Positions 9,193 to 17,911 of a DNA stretch of 64,000 nucleotides are shown here, piece after piece. This DNA comes from Prevotella merdae (GTDB taxonomy: Bacteria; Bacteroidota; Bacteroidia; Bacteroidales; Bacteroidaceae), in NCBI RefSeq assembly GCF_900290275.1, contig NZ_LT985323.1, positions 1,294,558-1,358,557 of the forward strand, given 5' to 3'. The translations under genes were made by a program, and so were the position numbers. Within the stretch, counting starts at the first letter, position 1. Every line of letters starts with the position of its first letter. The notes under the pieces are model-generated. The model was not told the origin of the DNA. It ran no database searches and was given only the letters and a program-made list of their open reading frames with translations.

Positions 9193-10220
9193 ATAAGTTT
9201 TCTTGCAAATTCAATTATTGTATCTTCTCCACGCAGTAGGTCGTCTTGCGATAGAGAGACAGAATAGTCTGGATCAATACCGAATTCGGTAGGTTGTTTG
9301 TCGCGGTTGTACATCGGACATGCCGAGAAGCGTATGTTCCATCCTATAGGCAACTCGGAAGAGTAGGGCATACCAGCTCCTCCACCAGTGCGGTCGCCAA
9401 CAATCGTAACATTAGGGCAACACTTCATGTACTTTACAAACTCGTTTGCGGCGCTGTATACCGATCGGTTAGTCAATACAACGGTGTGTTTCTGCCATCT
9501 AACTCCCTTGCCAGGTTTAAGCCATTGCTCCTCCATAGCCGAGAACTCGTTGTGTCCTTTGCCAGTCTTATGCTGCATATATCCCACAAGAATCTTCTCG
9601 TTGGTGAATCTTGCCGCCAATTGCTCAGCCGATGAAAGCATTCCACCGGTGTTGTCACGTAAGTCTATAATAAGTCCATTGCATGGTGCGAGGTAGAAGA
9701 GTATATCGTCCAGATTGCCTGCACCAATGCCATTGGCAAATGACGAACATTGTATATAGCCCGTGTTGTCGTCAAGTCGGCGGTATTTCATACCTGATGC
9801 AATGCGATAGTCGGTACCAAGATAGCGTCTTATCAGAGTATCGCTTACGTTAGACGGATAATCTTCATGCCATGACCAGTTGCGTGCTATGTCCCACGAC
9901 GAGTACATATTGACGTGTCCGTCACGCAGTTCGGCAAGCATATTGCCTAAAACCTCAAACATTTGCGTGTCGGTCATACCGTCATTTATCTGCTTTGAGT
10001 ACTTATCATGAATAGCGTCCCAGTTGAGTCCATACTCTGCTTGCTTGTATTCGAAGAAACAATAGTGCTCGTCAATAATTTTCCACAGAGCCTCAAAATT
10101 GCCTCGTGGATTGTCGGCATACTCATGTTCGTCTACACATGCCGACATACTGAATATGGCTATACATGCTATAGCTATATTCAGACACTTGCGGCAAAAT
10201 CTATTAAATGTTATGCTCAT
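9183..10220 (-). CDS. S41 family (tail-specific-like) peptidase lipoprotein
   Basis: 345 residues. Signal peptide with a lipobox ending SMSAC, so Cys28 is the predicted lipid anchor. The N-terminal helical region (FEALWKIIDEHYCFFEY) is typical of secreted S41 proteases of Bacteroidota; the catalytic region includes IIDLRDNTGG and the nucleophile segment TNRSVYSAANEF (Ser256), followed by VGDRTGGGAGMP. Probably degrades or processes peptides in the envelope. The start ATG directly abuts the TAA of the upstream Rpn-family gene (zero-base gap), indicating co-transcription and translational coupling. Confidence 0.87.
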   Translation of the reverse strand: MSITFNRFCRKCLNIAIACIAIFSMSACVDEHEYADNPRGNFEALWKIIDEHYCFFEYKQAEYGLNWDAIHDKYSKQINDGMTDTQMFEVLGNMLAELRDGHVNMYSSWDIARNWSWHEDYPSNVSDTLIRRYLGTDYRIASGMKYRRLDDNTGYIQCSSFANGIGAGNLDDILFYLAPCNGLIIDLRDNTGGMLSSAEQLAARFTNEKILVGYMQHKTGKGHNEFSAMEEQWLKPGKGVRWQKHTVVLTNRSVYSAANEFVKYMKCCPNVTIVGDRTGGGAGMPYSSELPIGWNIRFSACPMYNRDKQPTEFGIDPDYSVSLSQDDLLRGEDTIIEFARKLIKK

Positions 10221-11150
10221 TTATGAATGTAAAAGTTTTTCTACTTCTTCAATGCTAAGCCCCGTTCCCTTAGCTGTCTGTAGAACATCAAGTCCCATAT
10301 CCAATAGACGTTTGGCAGTAGCAAGCTTTTCTTCGGCCATACCTTTAGCCATACCTTTAGCCATACCTTCTGCCATACCTTCTGCCAAGCCTTTCTCTCT
10401 TCCTTCAGCCAAACCTTTCTCTTGGGCTGCAATCTCAGCCGCTGCCATACATGCCATATTGTCACGTGCAATCCAAAGGCTATTTTCATAAGCCTCCCAT
10501 TCCTTTTTTGTCAGTCTATGGCTGTCGGCATACTCTTCCAATTGCTTGAATATTTCCTTCTGTGCCGTAAACGGCATCCTGCTTAATGCTTCCATATGCT
10601 TTAAAACGTAAATCCATTTATCAAAATCTGTATCACATTCATCCACCTTCTTTTCGAAAAGTGGAAGTACCAAATAGATGAAGCGAAGTTTGTTTGACGC
10701 TATCTCTCCGCTTTCCTTATCCGCCAGAACTATATCGGTTCTGAACTTATCAAGCTCTTCTTTGTTCGAAGTGTAATTCATAAAGCAGACGGTGTATATA
10801 GGTAGAAACCTGTATGCGTCTTGCTGTTCTGTCTTACCTTTGTCCACTTGCTCGAGTACACTTCTACACGCATAACAGATGGAGCGGTCGAGAAAGTTCG
10901 GCTGCCATCTGTTTTGCATCTCCAATATAAAGCGTTCACCTGTGTCGGTTTCGCAATATACATCATAGATTATTCCTCGCTGGTCTTTGGTTGAGGGCAA
11001 TTCTTCCTTGTCCCTAAAAACTACATTCTTTACTTGAAGTTCTCCAACCAACAAATCATTAAGAAAGCTAATCAACAAGTCTTTGCTGAATTCCTGTCCG
11101 AAGAGTCGTTTGAATCCCCAGTCAGTAAAAGGATTTATGTATTTTCCCAT
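10221..11150 (-). CDS. Rpn family recombination-promoting nuclease / PD-(D/E)XK transposase-like protein
   Basis: 309 residues from the ATG at 11150; MGKYINPFTDWGFKRLFG is the family's canonical N-terminus, so the earlier in-frame ATG (11174) is rejected. The core shows the nuclease-like arrangement YDVYCETDTGERFILEMQNRW (D...E-x-Q) as in Rpn/PD-(D/E)XK proteins. Known members (E. coli RpnA) are DNA endonucleases that promote RecA-independent recombination. The C-terminus carries an Ala/Glu/Gly/Met-rich repeat (AEGMAEGMAKGMAKGMAEE) encoded by short DNA repeats. A TATCTTTG box at 11177-11184 lies upstream. Abuts the S41 protease gene. Confidence 0.85.
   Translation of the reverse strand: MGKYINPFTDWGFKRLFGQEFSKDLLISFLNDLLVGELQVKNVVFRDKEELPSTKDQRGIIYDVYCETDTGERFILEMQNRWQPNFLDRSICYACRSVLEQVDKGKTEQQDAYRFLPIYTVCFMNYTSNKEELDKFRTDIVLADKESGEIASNKLRFIYLVLPLFEKKVDECDTDFDKWIYVLKHMEALSRMPFTAQKEIFKQLEEYADSHRLTKKEWEAYENSLWIARDNMACMAAAEIAAQEKGLAEGREKGLAEGMAEGMAKGMAKGMAEEKLATAKRLLDMGLDVLQTAKGTGLSIEEVEKLLHS
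10333..10400 (-). repeat. In-frame short tandem repeats in the Rpn-family gene
   Basis: Repeats of about 12-18 bp built on GGCTAAAGGTATG / GCAGAAGGTATG (as read on the - strand) encode successive (K/E)GMA units near the C-terminus. Unit number is the kind of feature that varies between strains. Confidence 0.7.
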
Positions 11151-11260
11151 AGTGACGAGTTTTAGATGTCTCAATGCAAAGATATTGATTTTCTGTGAAT
11201 TTAGTATTGTTTAAGCTTGTTTTTTCTTCCAAAAACTTGGCTAATACATGAAAGTAATGT

Positions 11261-13027
11261 CTACTTGTTCAGCATATACTCCAATTGTCTTACCTGCTTG
11301 TCGGCATTATGTTTGCGTTGAGTTGTCATTCCCTCAGCCTTAAATCCGTCAAGTTCTTTCTGTAATGCGTTATACTTGATGTTCTGTTTCTTTTCCTTGT
11401 ATTCTTGGCGAAGGATATAAATCTTCTCGGCATCCTGCAGACCTTCTACAAAACGTTCGAAGCGTATACTTGAACGTGGACCTGGATATATACTATAACA
11501 GTCGCCCGAAGCCCAAGTGCGGAAGCGTGAGTCGCATAGTGGGTTTTGTGTCCAACTATTGTACGACCAACGCAGATAACCGTCATAGTCGGCAGCCACA
11601 GCATGTATGGCTGTCCATGTACCCTCGGCTGGAGGCGAGAATGTAAAGGTATTAGGGAATCCCTCTACACAGCATGTATAGTAGGTGCTAATCTTGCCTT
11701 CCTTGCGACGGCGTTCCTTAACTGGTGTCGGGTAATCGTTTCCGTAGGGTATACTATAATAGTATAGATCCTTTTCAATCTCGTCGTGATATGTACCTGC
11801 AAGTGTAATCTTGAAATCGGGGTCGGCATCCTTGATAACCTTTATAGCAGCCTTCATTGCTTCCATCGGACGTTCGTCCATAGATATTGCAGTTTTCTCG
11901 AACCATCCTTTTGCGCGCAGATGCTTGGCAAAGTCTTTGAGGAACACGCCCCAATACTCTGTGTAGGCATTGTCGCCGGGTTTAGCCTTTACAAATTGTA
12001 TGCGATTGGTAGCCTCGTCGTAGTAGTCGAACTGCAAGTTCCATGGAATCATGGTGTAGCAAGATATAAGTCTATCGATGCCCACCTCGTTCATCATAAA
12101 CTCCACCCAACGGTCGAACACAGCATAATCGTATGTCCATGATCCGTCAATGTGTCGTATGCGTGTAACCATCGAGTCGAAGTGGTCCTCAGTCTGTCCA
12201 TTCCACGGCTTGTGCATAATGCTAGTAGTAATTGAATATTGTCCAGCATCACGCAGCATTCGCATAATTGGACGCATGGCATCAAAATGCTCTTTGCTCC
12301 ATAGCGGCACGTTATAGTAGCGAGCCACCGAGTAAGGGTTCTGCCAAAGGTCCAAGTTGAGGTGCCATTGTTGAGCGTCGGGCAGAGTATGTGCCAATAC
12401 CTCTAAGTTTACCTCAAGATGTTGCGCCTTCATATTCGATGCACTAACAGTCATTGTTCCGATATATTTGCCGGGTTTGGCGTTGCGTGGCACGTTGATA
12501 CATAGCCATAGCGGTTGTGTGGTCTTGCTCTTTACGGGCAACGATGCGTTAATGTCGAGCACATCAGCCACGAGAACCGAGTCGTAGTCGGCAGGTTTGC
12601 GGTGTCCGCAACCCGAACCATCAGGATTAAGACAATCGCCCATAACGTATCTCACAAAGTGTGTGCTTAGTGCCGATTGTGGTATAACGTCTTTGTCCGA
12701 TTTAAGAGCCGACATCTCAATACGCACATCATCAAGATTACCTTTGGTCCAAAGCACAGCCTGTGCATTGACACGTTCGCCTCGCCATGCCTTGAGCAAG
12801 GCTTTGTGTTGCTGCTTGACAGCGGGCACATCATACTTGTTGTAGCGTATATCGGTAGAGCCCCAGCTTAGTTGTACTGGTGTCTGCACCTTTGCCCATT
12901 GCGTCTCGTAGTTGGCAGGCAAAGGATAGTTGGGCTCGTTATAGGTTCCGAGAGGTGCCGCAGTAGTTTGCGCAGTGGCAATAGTGGTTATTGCGCAGAA
13001 GAGTAGGGTGTTAAGAATTCTGTTCAT
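11261..13027 (-). CDS. GH123/DUF4091-type glycoside hydrolase, exported
   Basis: 588 residues. N-terminal signal peptide (MNRILNTLLFCAITTIATAQ). An N-terminal beta-rich domain (to about residue 215) is followed by a TIM-barrel-like region with the sequence TAISMDERP, where Asp384-Glu385 match the adjacent Asp-Glu pair that catalyses in GH123 (substrate-assisted N-acetylgalactosaminidases). The C-terminus has the DUF4091-like segment SSIRFERFVEGLQDAEKIYILR. The substrate is inferred only from the family. No SusC/SusD-like partners are adjacent, so it is an orphan hydrolase. A TAACTTTG box is at 13090-13097. Confidence 0.75.
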   Translation of the reverse strand: MNRILNTLLFCAITTIATAQTTAAPLGTYNEPNYPLPANYETQWAKVQTPVQLSWGSTDIRYNKYDVPAVKQQHKALLKAWRGERVNAQAVLWTKGNLDDVRIEMSALKSDKDVIPQSALSTHFVRYVMGDCLNPDGSGCGHRKPADYDSVLVADVLDINASLPVKSKTTQPLWLCINVPRNAKPGKYIGTMTVSASNMKAQHLEVNLEVLAHTLPDAQQWHLNLDLWQNPYSVARYYNVPLWSKEHFDAMRPIMRMLRDAGQYSITTSIMHKPWNGQTEDHFDSMVTRIRHIDGSWTYDYAVFDRWVEFMMNEVGIDRLISCYTMIPWNLQFDYYDEATNRIQFVKAKPGDNAYTEYWGVFLKDFAKHLRAKGWFEKTAISMDERPMEAMKAAIKVIKDADPDFKITLAGTYHDEIEKDLYYYSIPYGNDYPTPVKERRRKEGKISTYYTCCVEGFPNTFTFSPPAEGTWTAIHAVAADYDGYLRWSYNSWTQNPLCDSRFRTWASGDCYSIYPGPRSSIRFERFVEGLQDAEKIYILRQEYKEKKQNIKYNALQKELDGFKAEGMTTQRKHNADKQVRQLEYMLNK

Positions 13028-13279
13028 TCAGGTTTGAATTTATTGTTTAAACAAGTTTAGGTCTGTCGAAAAATATATGATATATGATGCAAAGTTAATG
13101 ATTTTAGATTGAATAGGAAGCAATATTTTCAAGTATTATATATTAAATGGCAAAGTAATCGATGGAGTGATGTAATGAAATATCGATTAAGAACAATGTA
13201 GATTTTATGATATAAAGATTCCAATAGGACGGGTCGGGTCTGGTCAGGAGTCAAATCTAACATGAGCATCAATATATAA

Positions 13280-13531
13280 TCTGACATCATTGAATCTACT
13301 TTTGCCATCTATAAGAGCAAAAAGTCACCGAACAAGCTGTACGGTGTAACGTCTTTTGTTCTGACGATACCGTTATATTCAAAAGTCTCGAACAAATCCG
13401 TTACAAAAACAATTAATTTCAAAGAGCGCATTGTAAATGTTAAATTGAAGGACATCAGTACTTGGTCAACCGAGCACTTGTCCAAAAGCTGAGTAACAGA
13501 ACGAACCAAAACGCTTAGGAAAGTGAGCTAA
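13280..13531 (+). pseudogene. Decayed C-terminal fragment of a transposase-like gene
   Basis: Reading from 13280 gives a continuous frame of about 70 codons (SDIIESTFAIYKSKKSP...) to a TGA at 13490-13492, then the same frame continues VTERTKTLRKVS to TAA at 13529. It has no start codon. The TGA most simply replaces a TGG (Trp) codon. The composition, the Lys/Arg-rich end and a sequence ACTGGACACCCTAC shortly after the stop, where an IS inverted-repeat end would sit, suggest the 3' end of a DDE-type transposase. The family assignment is from pattern only. The left end of the element is not visible. Confidence 0.5.
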
Positions 13532-13608
13532 AATTGGTACAACGAACTGGACACCCTACCTATTATTTATACATTAGGCGGATTTTACATCATAAAAATG
13601 TCCAATAA

Positions 13609-13685
13609 AAGTATATTGTATTACTTTGCCAAGTATATTGTATTACTTTGCTAAGTATATTGTATTACTTTGCCAAGTATATTGC
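13609..13685 (+). repeat. 22-bp tandem repeat, about 3.5 copies
   Basis: Units start at 13609, 13631, 13653 and 13675 and share AAGTATATTGTATTACTTTG followed by C(C/T); the last unit is partial. Only one position varies. It lies between the transposase remnant and the porT pseudogene in a gap (13028-13784) that has no intact gene. A reversed copy of the core GGCAAAGTAAT is near 13149. Confidence 0.9.
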
Positions 13686-13784
13686 TCATTTATAAAAATA
13701 AATATGATGAATACATACTTAGGTATTTGTAATATGTAGAAGCAAGGGCAATAAACCAGGGGAAATGTCGTTATATAATGTACA

Positions 13785-14528
13785 ATGAAACGATTAGTCA
13801 GTATTATATATATGTGTTTGGCGGTGATCTTGCTGTCTCCGCCCAGGACCGAACGGTAGAGAACCGTCCGTATACCGACTTGCGTCCTTTGCATTTTGGT
13901 GTATTAGTGGGCACTCATGTGCAGGATGTGGAGTTGATGAATGCCGGTCCGCAGATAATTGTGGCGATGACGGTACACAGTAGGAGGCGCTTGTCACTAC
14001 CGACCAAAGCCGTTGGGACCCGGGCATAAACGTGGGAGTGCTTGGCGAGTTTCGCCTTTCACAGCATTTCCAGTTTCGTGTTGCTCAGATGATGTATTTC
14101 GGTTCGCGCCACGTTGTGTTCTGCGACCTCAAGACGTTAGACGTAATGGCAAGCCCGAGGAGTTGCATCAGGACATGAAGTCGGCATATATAGCTTGCTC
14201 TGCCGACATTATTTTTGCCGCGCCACGCTTCAACAACCATCGTCCTTATCTCATGGCTGGCGTGTCGCCAATGATAAACCTCAGTTCCAAGACCAGCGAC
14301 TACCTTAAGCTCAAGCGTCAGACGTTTGCCCTGGAAGTGGGCATGGAATACGATTTCTATCTGCCTTTCTTCAAATTGCGGCCTGAGCTTAAGTTTGTTT
14401 ATGCTCTTGGCAACACGCTCGACACAAAGCATCCGCAGGAGATTCGCGACAAGAACCTTCTGAAGTATGCCCAGTCGGCATCCGAGACCAAGACCAAAAT
14501 GGTGGTGTTCAGCTTCTATTTTGAGTAG
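13785..14528 (+). pseudogene. Frameshifted second copy of porT
   Basis: Homologous over its whole length to the protein at 2850-3596 but broken. A signal-peptide-like start (MKRLVSIIYMCLAVILLS) is in frame 0. From about 13840 homology continues in another frame (QDRTVENRPYTDLRPLHFG); from about 13960 in a third frame with a TAG at 13981 in the middle (DDGTQ*EALV); and from about 14142 back in frame 0 to the natural end (VVFSFYFE). That is three frame changes plus one nonsense codon. The intact C-terminal half is highly similar to the first copy, but the DNA uses more GC-rich codons, so it is a diverged paralogue. Its 3' end overlaps the RDD gene on the opposite strand by 20 bp. Confidence 0.85.
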
Positions 14529-15237
14529 TGAGATAAAGGTAGTCGTTGAGCACAGTGGTGAGAAACTCGCGGCTGTTGCCCCAGTCGGCATTGGCAGGCA
14601 TTTGTATCACCCGAGCTACTTTGGCGGCAAGACTTTCTATACGTTCGTCAGATGCCTTGGCATCTGGTGCTACAGTGCGGCGCAATATGTTAGCTTGGTG
14701 AGGCGACAGTTGCGCCGCATTGTCGTATGTGGGCTTATATCCTCGGCGGGCGTAGGCAAATTCGCCAAGCGAGATGTGCATGCGGCTCATGTCGGTTTGG
14801 CGTATCACCATAGTGCCAGCAGCAAGGTCGCCAAGCCGTTGGTGGCGGCGTGTGGCGAGTATGAACACCAGTCCCAGGCAGCTCATCCATATATCAACAA
14901 TCTCGCACACATATCTTAGAAACAGCGCGCCTGCCGTTGGCGACGAGCCGTCGGCCATTACCACACGTGTCTTCATGGCATATTTTCCCACGGTCTGTCC
15001 GTCAAACAGCAGTTCCGAGAGGAATGTGTAGGCAAGGGCAGGCAGAAACACGAGAAACACGTAAATGCCCTGCATGACATCGTCGCTGAATCCTGGGGTG
15101 TGGCGCAGGAATGTTCCTGTGGCGTACAAATATACAGATATCAGCACAAGGTCGATGATGCGCCCCACGATGCGGTCGCCTACGTTTGCTGGAGTCTGCT
15201 CTATGCAGACAAAATTGCCTGTTGTAATGTCCGACAT
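14509..15237 (-). CDS. RDD family membrane protein
   Basis: 242 residues from the ATG at 15237 (MSDITTGNFV...); an in-frame ATG 27 bp upstream falls beyond the predicted promoter box (15272-15279 region is close), so the shorter start is preferred. Shows the RDD signature VGDRIVGRIIDLVLISVYLY near the N-terminus (Arg and two Asp), two or three hydrophobic helices and the typical DGQTVGKYAMKTRVV and QRLGDLAAGTMVI segments. Function of RDD proteins is mostly unknown; some act as ion transporters. Divergent from the spoIIM-like operon, with which it commonly clusters in Bacteroidota. Confidence 0.88.
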   Translation of the reverse strand: MSDITTGNFVCIEQTPANVGDRIVGRIIDLVLISVYLYATGTFLRHTPGFSDDVMQGIYVFLVFLPALAYTFLSELLFDGQTVGKYAMKTRVVMADGSSPTAGALFLRYVCEIVDIWMSCLGLVFILATRRHQRLGDLAAGTMVIRQTDMSRMHISLGEFAYARRGYKPTYDNAAQLSPHQANILRRTVAPDAKASDERIESLAAKVARVIQMPANADWGNSREFLTTVLNDYLYLTTQNRS

Positions 15238-15323
15238 ATATTTTCTGTTGATTTTTGATTGCAAAATTAACTTTTTTCTTTAAATTTGCCATTCATAAAC
15301 ACAATTATTTTAACCCGCAAGCA

Positions 15324-16274
15324 ATGAACGAACTCACATTCATACAAAACAACATAGAAAAGTGGGAACATGTGGAGATAATGACCAAAGACCTATCGCA
15401 GGAGACGCCCGACGACATAGCCGATGCCTATAGCGACGTGACAGCCGACCTTGCCTTTGCCTACACACATTATCCTTCGTCGCGCATCGCCATGTATCTT
15501 AACAACTTGGCGGCTGTGCTCCACAACGCCATCTACCGCAACAAGCGCGAGAGACGTTCGCGCCTTATCACGTTCTGGACGCGTGAGGTGCCGGCCACGA
15601 TGTATGCCGAGCGGTGTCATCTGCTTGCGTCGTTCGTGGTGTTCTGCATCAGTGTGCTTATTGGGGTGGCGTCGCAGTTGGCTGAGCCCGACTTCTGCCG
15701 GATAATCCTTGGCGACGGTTATGTGGAGCAGACGTTGCAGAACATATCCAACGGCACACCGATGGCTGTGTACGACGGTGGAGCGGAGAGCACAATGTTC
15801 CTCGGCATAACCATCAACAACATAGGTGTGGCGTTTCGCATTTTCGCCTTTGGACTTATGTCGAGCTTGTTCAGTGCCTTACTGCTGTTGTACAATGGCA
15901 TAATGCTCGGCTGCTTCGAGACATTCTTTGCCCAACACGGATTGTTAGGCGAGTCGATGCTTGCCGTATTCCTGCATGGCACTCTTGAGATTTCGGCCAT
16001 CATCGTAGCAGGAACCGCAGGACTTGCCATAGGCAATAGTTGGCTTTTCCCAGGCACTTACTCGCGCTTCTATGCCTTCCGTCAGGGGGCAAAGCGCGGA
16101 TTGAAAATAGTGGTAGGCACGGTGCCGGTGTTCATCGTTGCCGGATTCGTTGAGGGCTACATCACCCGTCACACCGAGATAGCCGACGGCTTGCGCTTAG
16201 GGTTCATACTGCTTTCCTTGGCGTTTGTCTTAGGCTACTATGTGGTGTTGCCATGGTTTCAGAACAGAAAATAA
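15324..16274 (+). CDS. SpoIIM-like (stage II sporulation protein M / DUF95) membrane protein
   Basis: 316 residues from the ATG at 15324 (MNELTFIQNNIEKWEHVE); upstream in-frame codons would overlap the TAAATTTG promoter box at 15281-15288. A soluble N-terminal part of about 100 residues is followed by five or six membrane helices. The segment NNIGVAFRIFAFGL and the following VFLHGTLEISAIIVAGTAGL are typical of SpoIIM proteins. Outside spore formers these are linked with RDD, MoxR and DUF58 genes, as here, and are thought to belong to an envelope complex of unknown function. First gene of a seven-gene co-directional run. Confidence 0.85.
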   Translation: MNELTFIQNNIEKWEHVEIMTKDLSQETPDDIADAYSDVTADLAFAYTHYPSSRIAMYLNNLAAVLHNAIYRNKRERRSRLITFWTREVPATMYAERCHLLASFVVFCISVLIGVASQLAEPDFCRIILGDGYVEQTLQNISNGTPMAVYDGGAESTMFLGITINNIGVAFRIFAFGLMSSLFSALLLLYNGIMLGCFETFFAQHGLLGESMLAVFLHGTLEISAIIVAGTAGLAIGNSWLFPGTYSRFYAFRQGAKRGLKIVVGTVPVFIVAGFVEGYITRHTEIADGLRLGFILLSLAFVLGYYVVLPWFQNRK

Positions 16275-16305
16275 TCATTCGTAAATCATTAAAAATTATC
16301 AAGAT

Positions 16306-17289
16306 ATGGGTTTCATACAGCATCAAGTTCCCCCTCTTTACCGTCGCCGCACATTCAGCGACAAGTTTACCGACACCACCGACTTCATCACCGCCAACTG
16401 GCGAGTGCTGTTGCGTATGCTCACCATTGTGTTGCTGCCTCTGTGCTTGCTGCAAGCCTTGAACGTCAATACGCTCATGTCGAGCATGTATGGCGACATG
16501 GTGGGCAATGGTGATGTGAGCGACACACTTGTGGGTTTCGCCCTCAACTATGGTGCGCTCATGGTGTTTGGAATCATAGCCACAGTATTGTTTATATGTA
16601 TAGTATATACACTCATGCAACTGTATCATGAGCAGAACGCCGACGGCACACCTGCCCATCCCAACCTTAACAGCATTACCTTCGCCCAATTTCGTCCGCT
16701 GATGATGCGTCAGGTGCGTTCGGCATGCAAGGCAATAGGGGCCTTTCTGCTCTTCTTCGTTGTGCTTATGGTGTTTATGGTGGTAGCGGCAGTGGTGTTT
16801 GCCACAATGACCACGTCTTTAGGCTCCAACGAGGCAGGCGTTGTGTTGGTTGTCATCTTTGTATATGCCATTGTGCTTATGCTTTTGCCACCGATAGCGA
16901 TGGTAGTCCCCGTATTCTCCTTTGAGAAGATAGGCTTTTGGGCAGGTCTCAAGAAGTCGCTTGTGTATGGATTCAAGACATGGCGCGGCGTGGTTGCAGT
17001 GACGATAGTTGTAGGTCTTATGGTGGGCATGGTGCTCGGCGTGCTCGGTTTGCCGTTCTTCATGATGACCATGTTCAAGGCGTTGTTTGCTGTTCAAACC
17101 TCAGGCGAATATACCTTCACCAACTCCGTTTGGTATTCATTCCTTCAGTATCTGTCGGCCATTGTCTACGTGTATGCCAGCTACATTGGCTATGCCGTGA
17201 TGCTTGTGGCGCTTGCCTATCAGTATGGTCATGCCCGCGAGAAAATTGATGGCGACGAATTCTTCGACAATGCCAATGGTTATGACTGA
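16306..17289 (+). CDS. Multi-pass membrane protein of the MoxR/SpoIIM cluster
   Basis: 327 residues with a short basic N-terminus (FIQHQVPPLYRRRTFSDKF) and six to seven hydrophobic helices rich in Val, Met and Phe. No catalytic motif is visible. Such proteins lie between spoIIM-like and DUF4129 genes in many Bacteroidota. Its TGA overlaps the next ATG (ATGACTGA), suggesting translational coupling. The function is unknown; a glycerophosphoryl diester phosphodiesterase membrane-domain-like fold is possible but not shown. Confidence 0.75.
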   Translation: MGFIQHQVPPLYRRRTFSDKFTDTTDFITANWRVLLRMLTIVLLPLCLLQALNVNTLMSSMYGDMVGNGDVSDTLVGFALNYGALMVFGIIATVLFICIVYTLMQLYHEQNADGTPAHPNLNSITFAQFRPLMMRQVRSACKAIGAFLLFFVVLMVFMVVAAVVFATMTTSLGSNEAGVVLVVIFVYAIVLMLLPPIAMVVPVFSFEKIGFWAGLKKSLVYGFKTWRGVVAVTIVVGLMVGMVLGVLGLPFFMMTMFKALFAVQTSGEYTFTNSVWYSFLQYLSAIVYVYASYIGYAVMLVALAYQYGHAREKIDGDEFFDNANGYD

Positions 17290-17911
17290 TACACTGGCTG
17301 TAGACACTCTGCTGATAGCCCGGTGGCGCGACAATCCTGAGTTCGACTATGACGCTGAGTTCCGAGGCTCTGGCTTTTCGCTCTGGGATTGGATTGAGCG
17401 TAGGATTGCCGATCTTGTGGACAGGCTTTTCGGCAATACTATGTTGGGCGACTGGAGCAATGTGGTGTGGTATGTGCTTGGCTTTTCGGCTATAGTGGCA
17501 ATCGTGCTGTTTGTGTTCTATCGTCATCCCGAATTGCTGCACGTGTTGCGCCGTGGTGCCAAGGCTAAGGAGGAATATGAGGTGGTGGAGGACACCATCT
17601 ATGGCATCGACTTTCCCGCTGCCATTGCCCAGGCCATGTCGCGTGGCGACTATCGCGAGGCTGTGCGCCTGAGCTATCTTCAGGCATTGCGCCACTTGAG
17701 CGATGCCAATATCATCGATTGGCAACCCTCGAAGACTCCCGCGCAATACGTGCGTGAATATCCCGACGAGCTGTTCAACCGTACTACCGCAGTGTTCATA
17801 CGTGTGAGGTATGGCGGGTTTGAAGCCACCAAGACCATGGCTGAGACTATGGCAAAGGATGTGGCAGACATCATGTCGAAAGCGATAGAGCAGAAAGGAG
17901 GCGGGCAATGA
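17282..17911 (+). CDS. DUF4129 domain protein
   Basis: 209 residues from the ATG at 17282, which overlaps the upstream stop by 8 bp (17276 is an alternative ATG). One membrane helix (VVWYVLGFSAIVAIVLFVFY) divides a short external part from a cytosolic DUF4129-like C-terminal domain (AQAMSRGDYREAVRLSYLQALRHL...DWQPSKTPAQYVREYP). Usually found with MoxR, DUF58 and DUF4350 genes. Its stop overlaps the next start (ATGA). Confidence 0.8.
   Translation: MTDTLAVDTLLIARWRDNPEFDYDAEFRGSGFSLWDWIERRIADLVDRLFGNTMLGDWSNVVWYVLGFSAIVAIVLFVFYRHPELLHVLRRGAKAKEEYEVVEDTIYGIDFPAAIAQAMSRGDYREAVRLSYLQALRHLSDANIIDWQPSKTPAQYVREYPDELFNRTTAVFIRVRYGGFEATKTMAETMAKDVADIMSKAIEQKGGGQ

Noticed and set aside
13309..13509. 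66-residue frame on the - strand
   Set aside because: It is the shadow of the transposase-like remnant on the + strand, which makes better protein sense.
13609..13685. CRISPR array or integron-like sites
   Set aside because: Repeats are directly abutting with no spacers.
13778..14029. Second porT as a functional gene
   Set aside because: Full-length homology needs three frame changes and a read-through stop.
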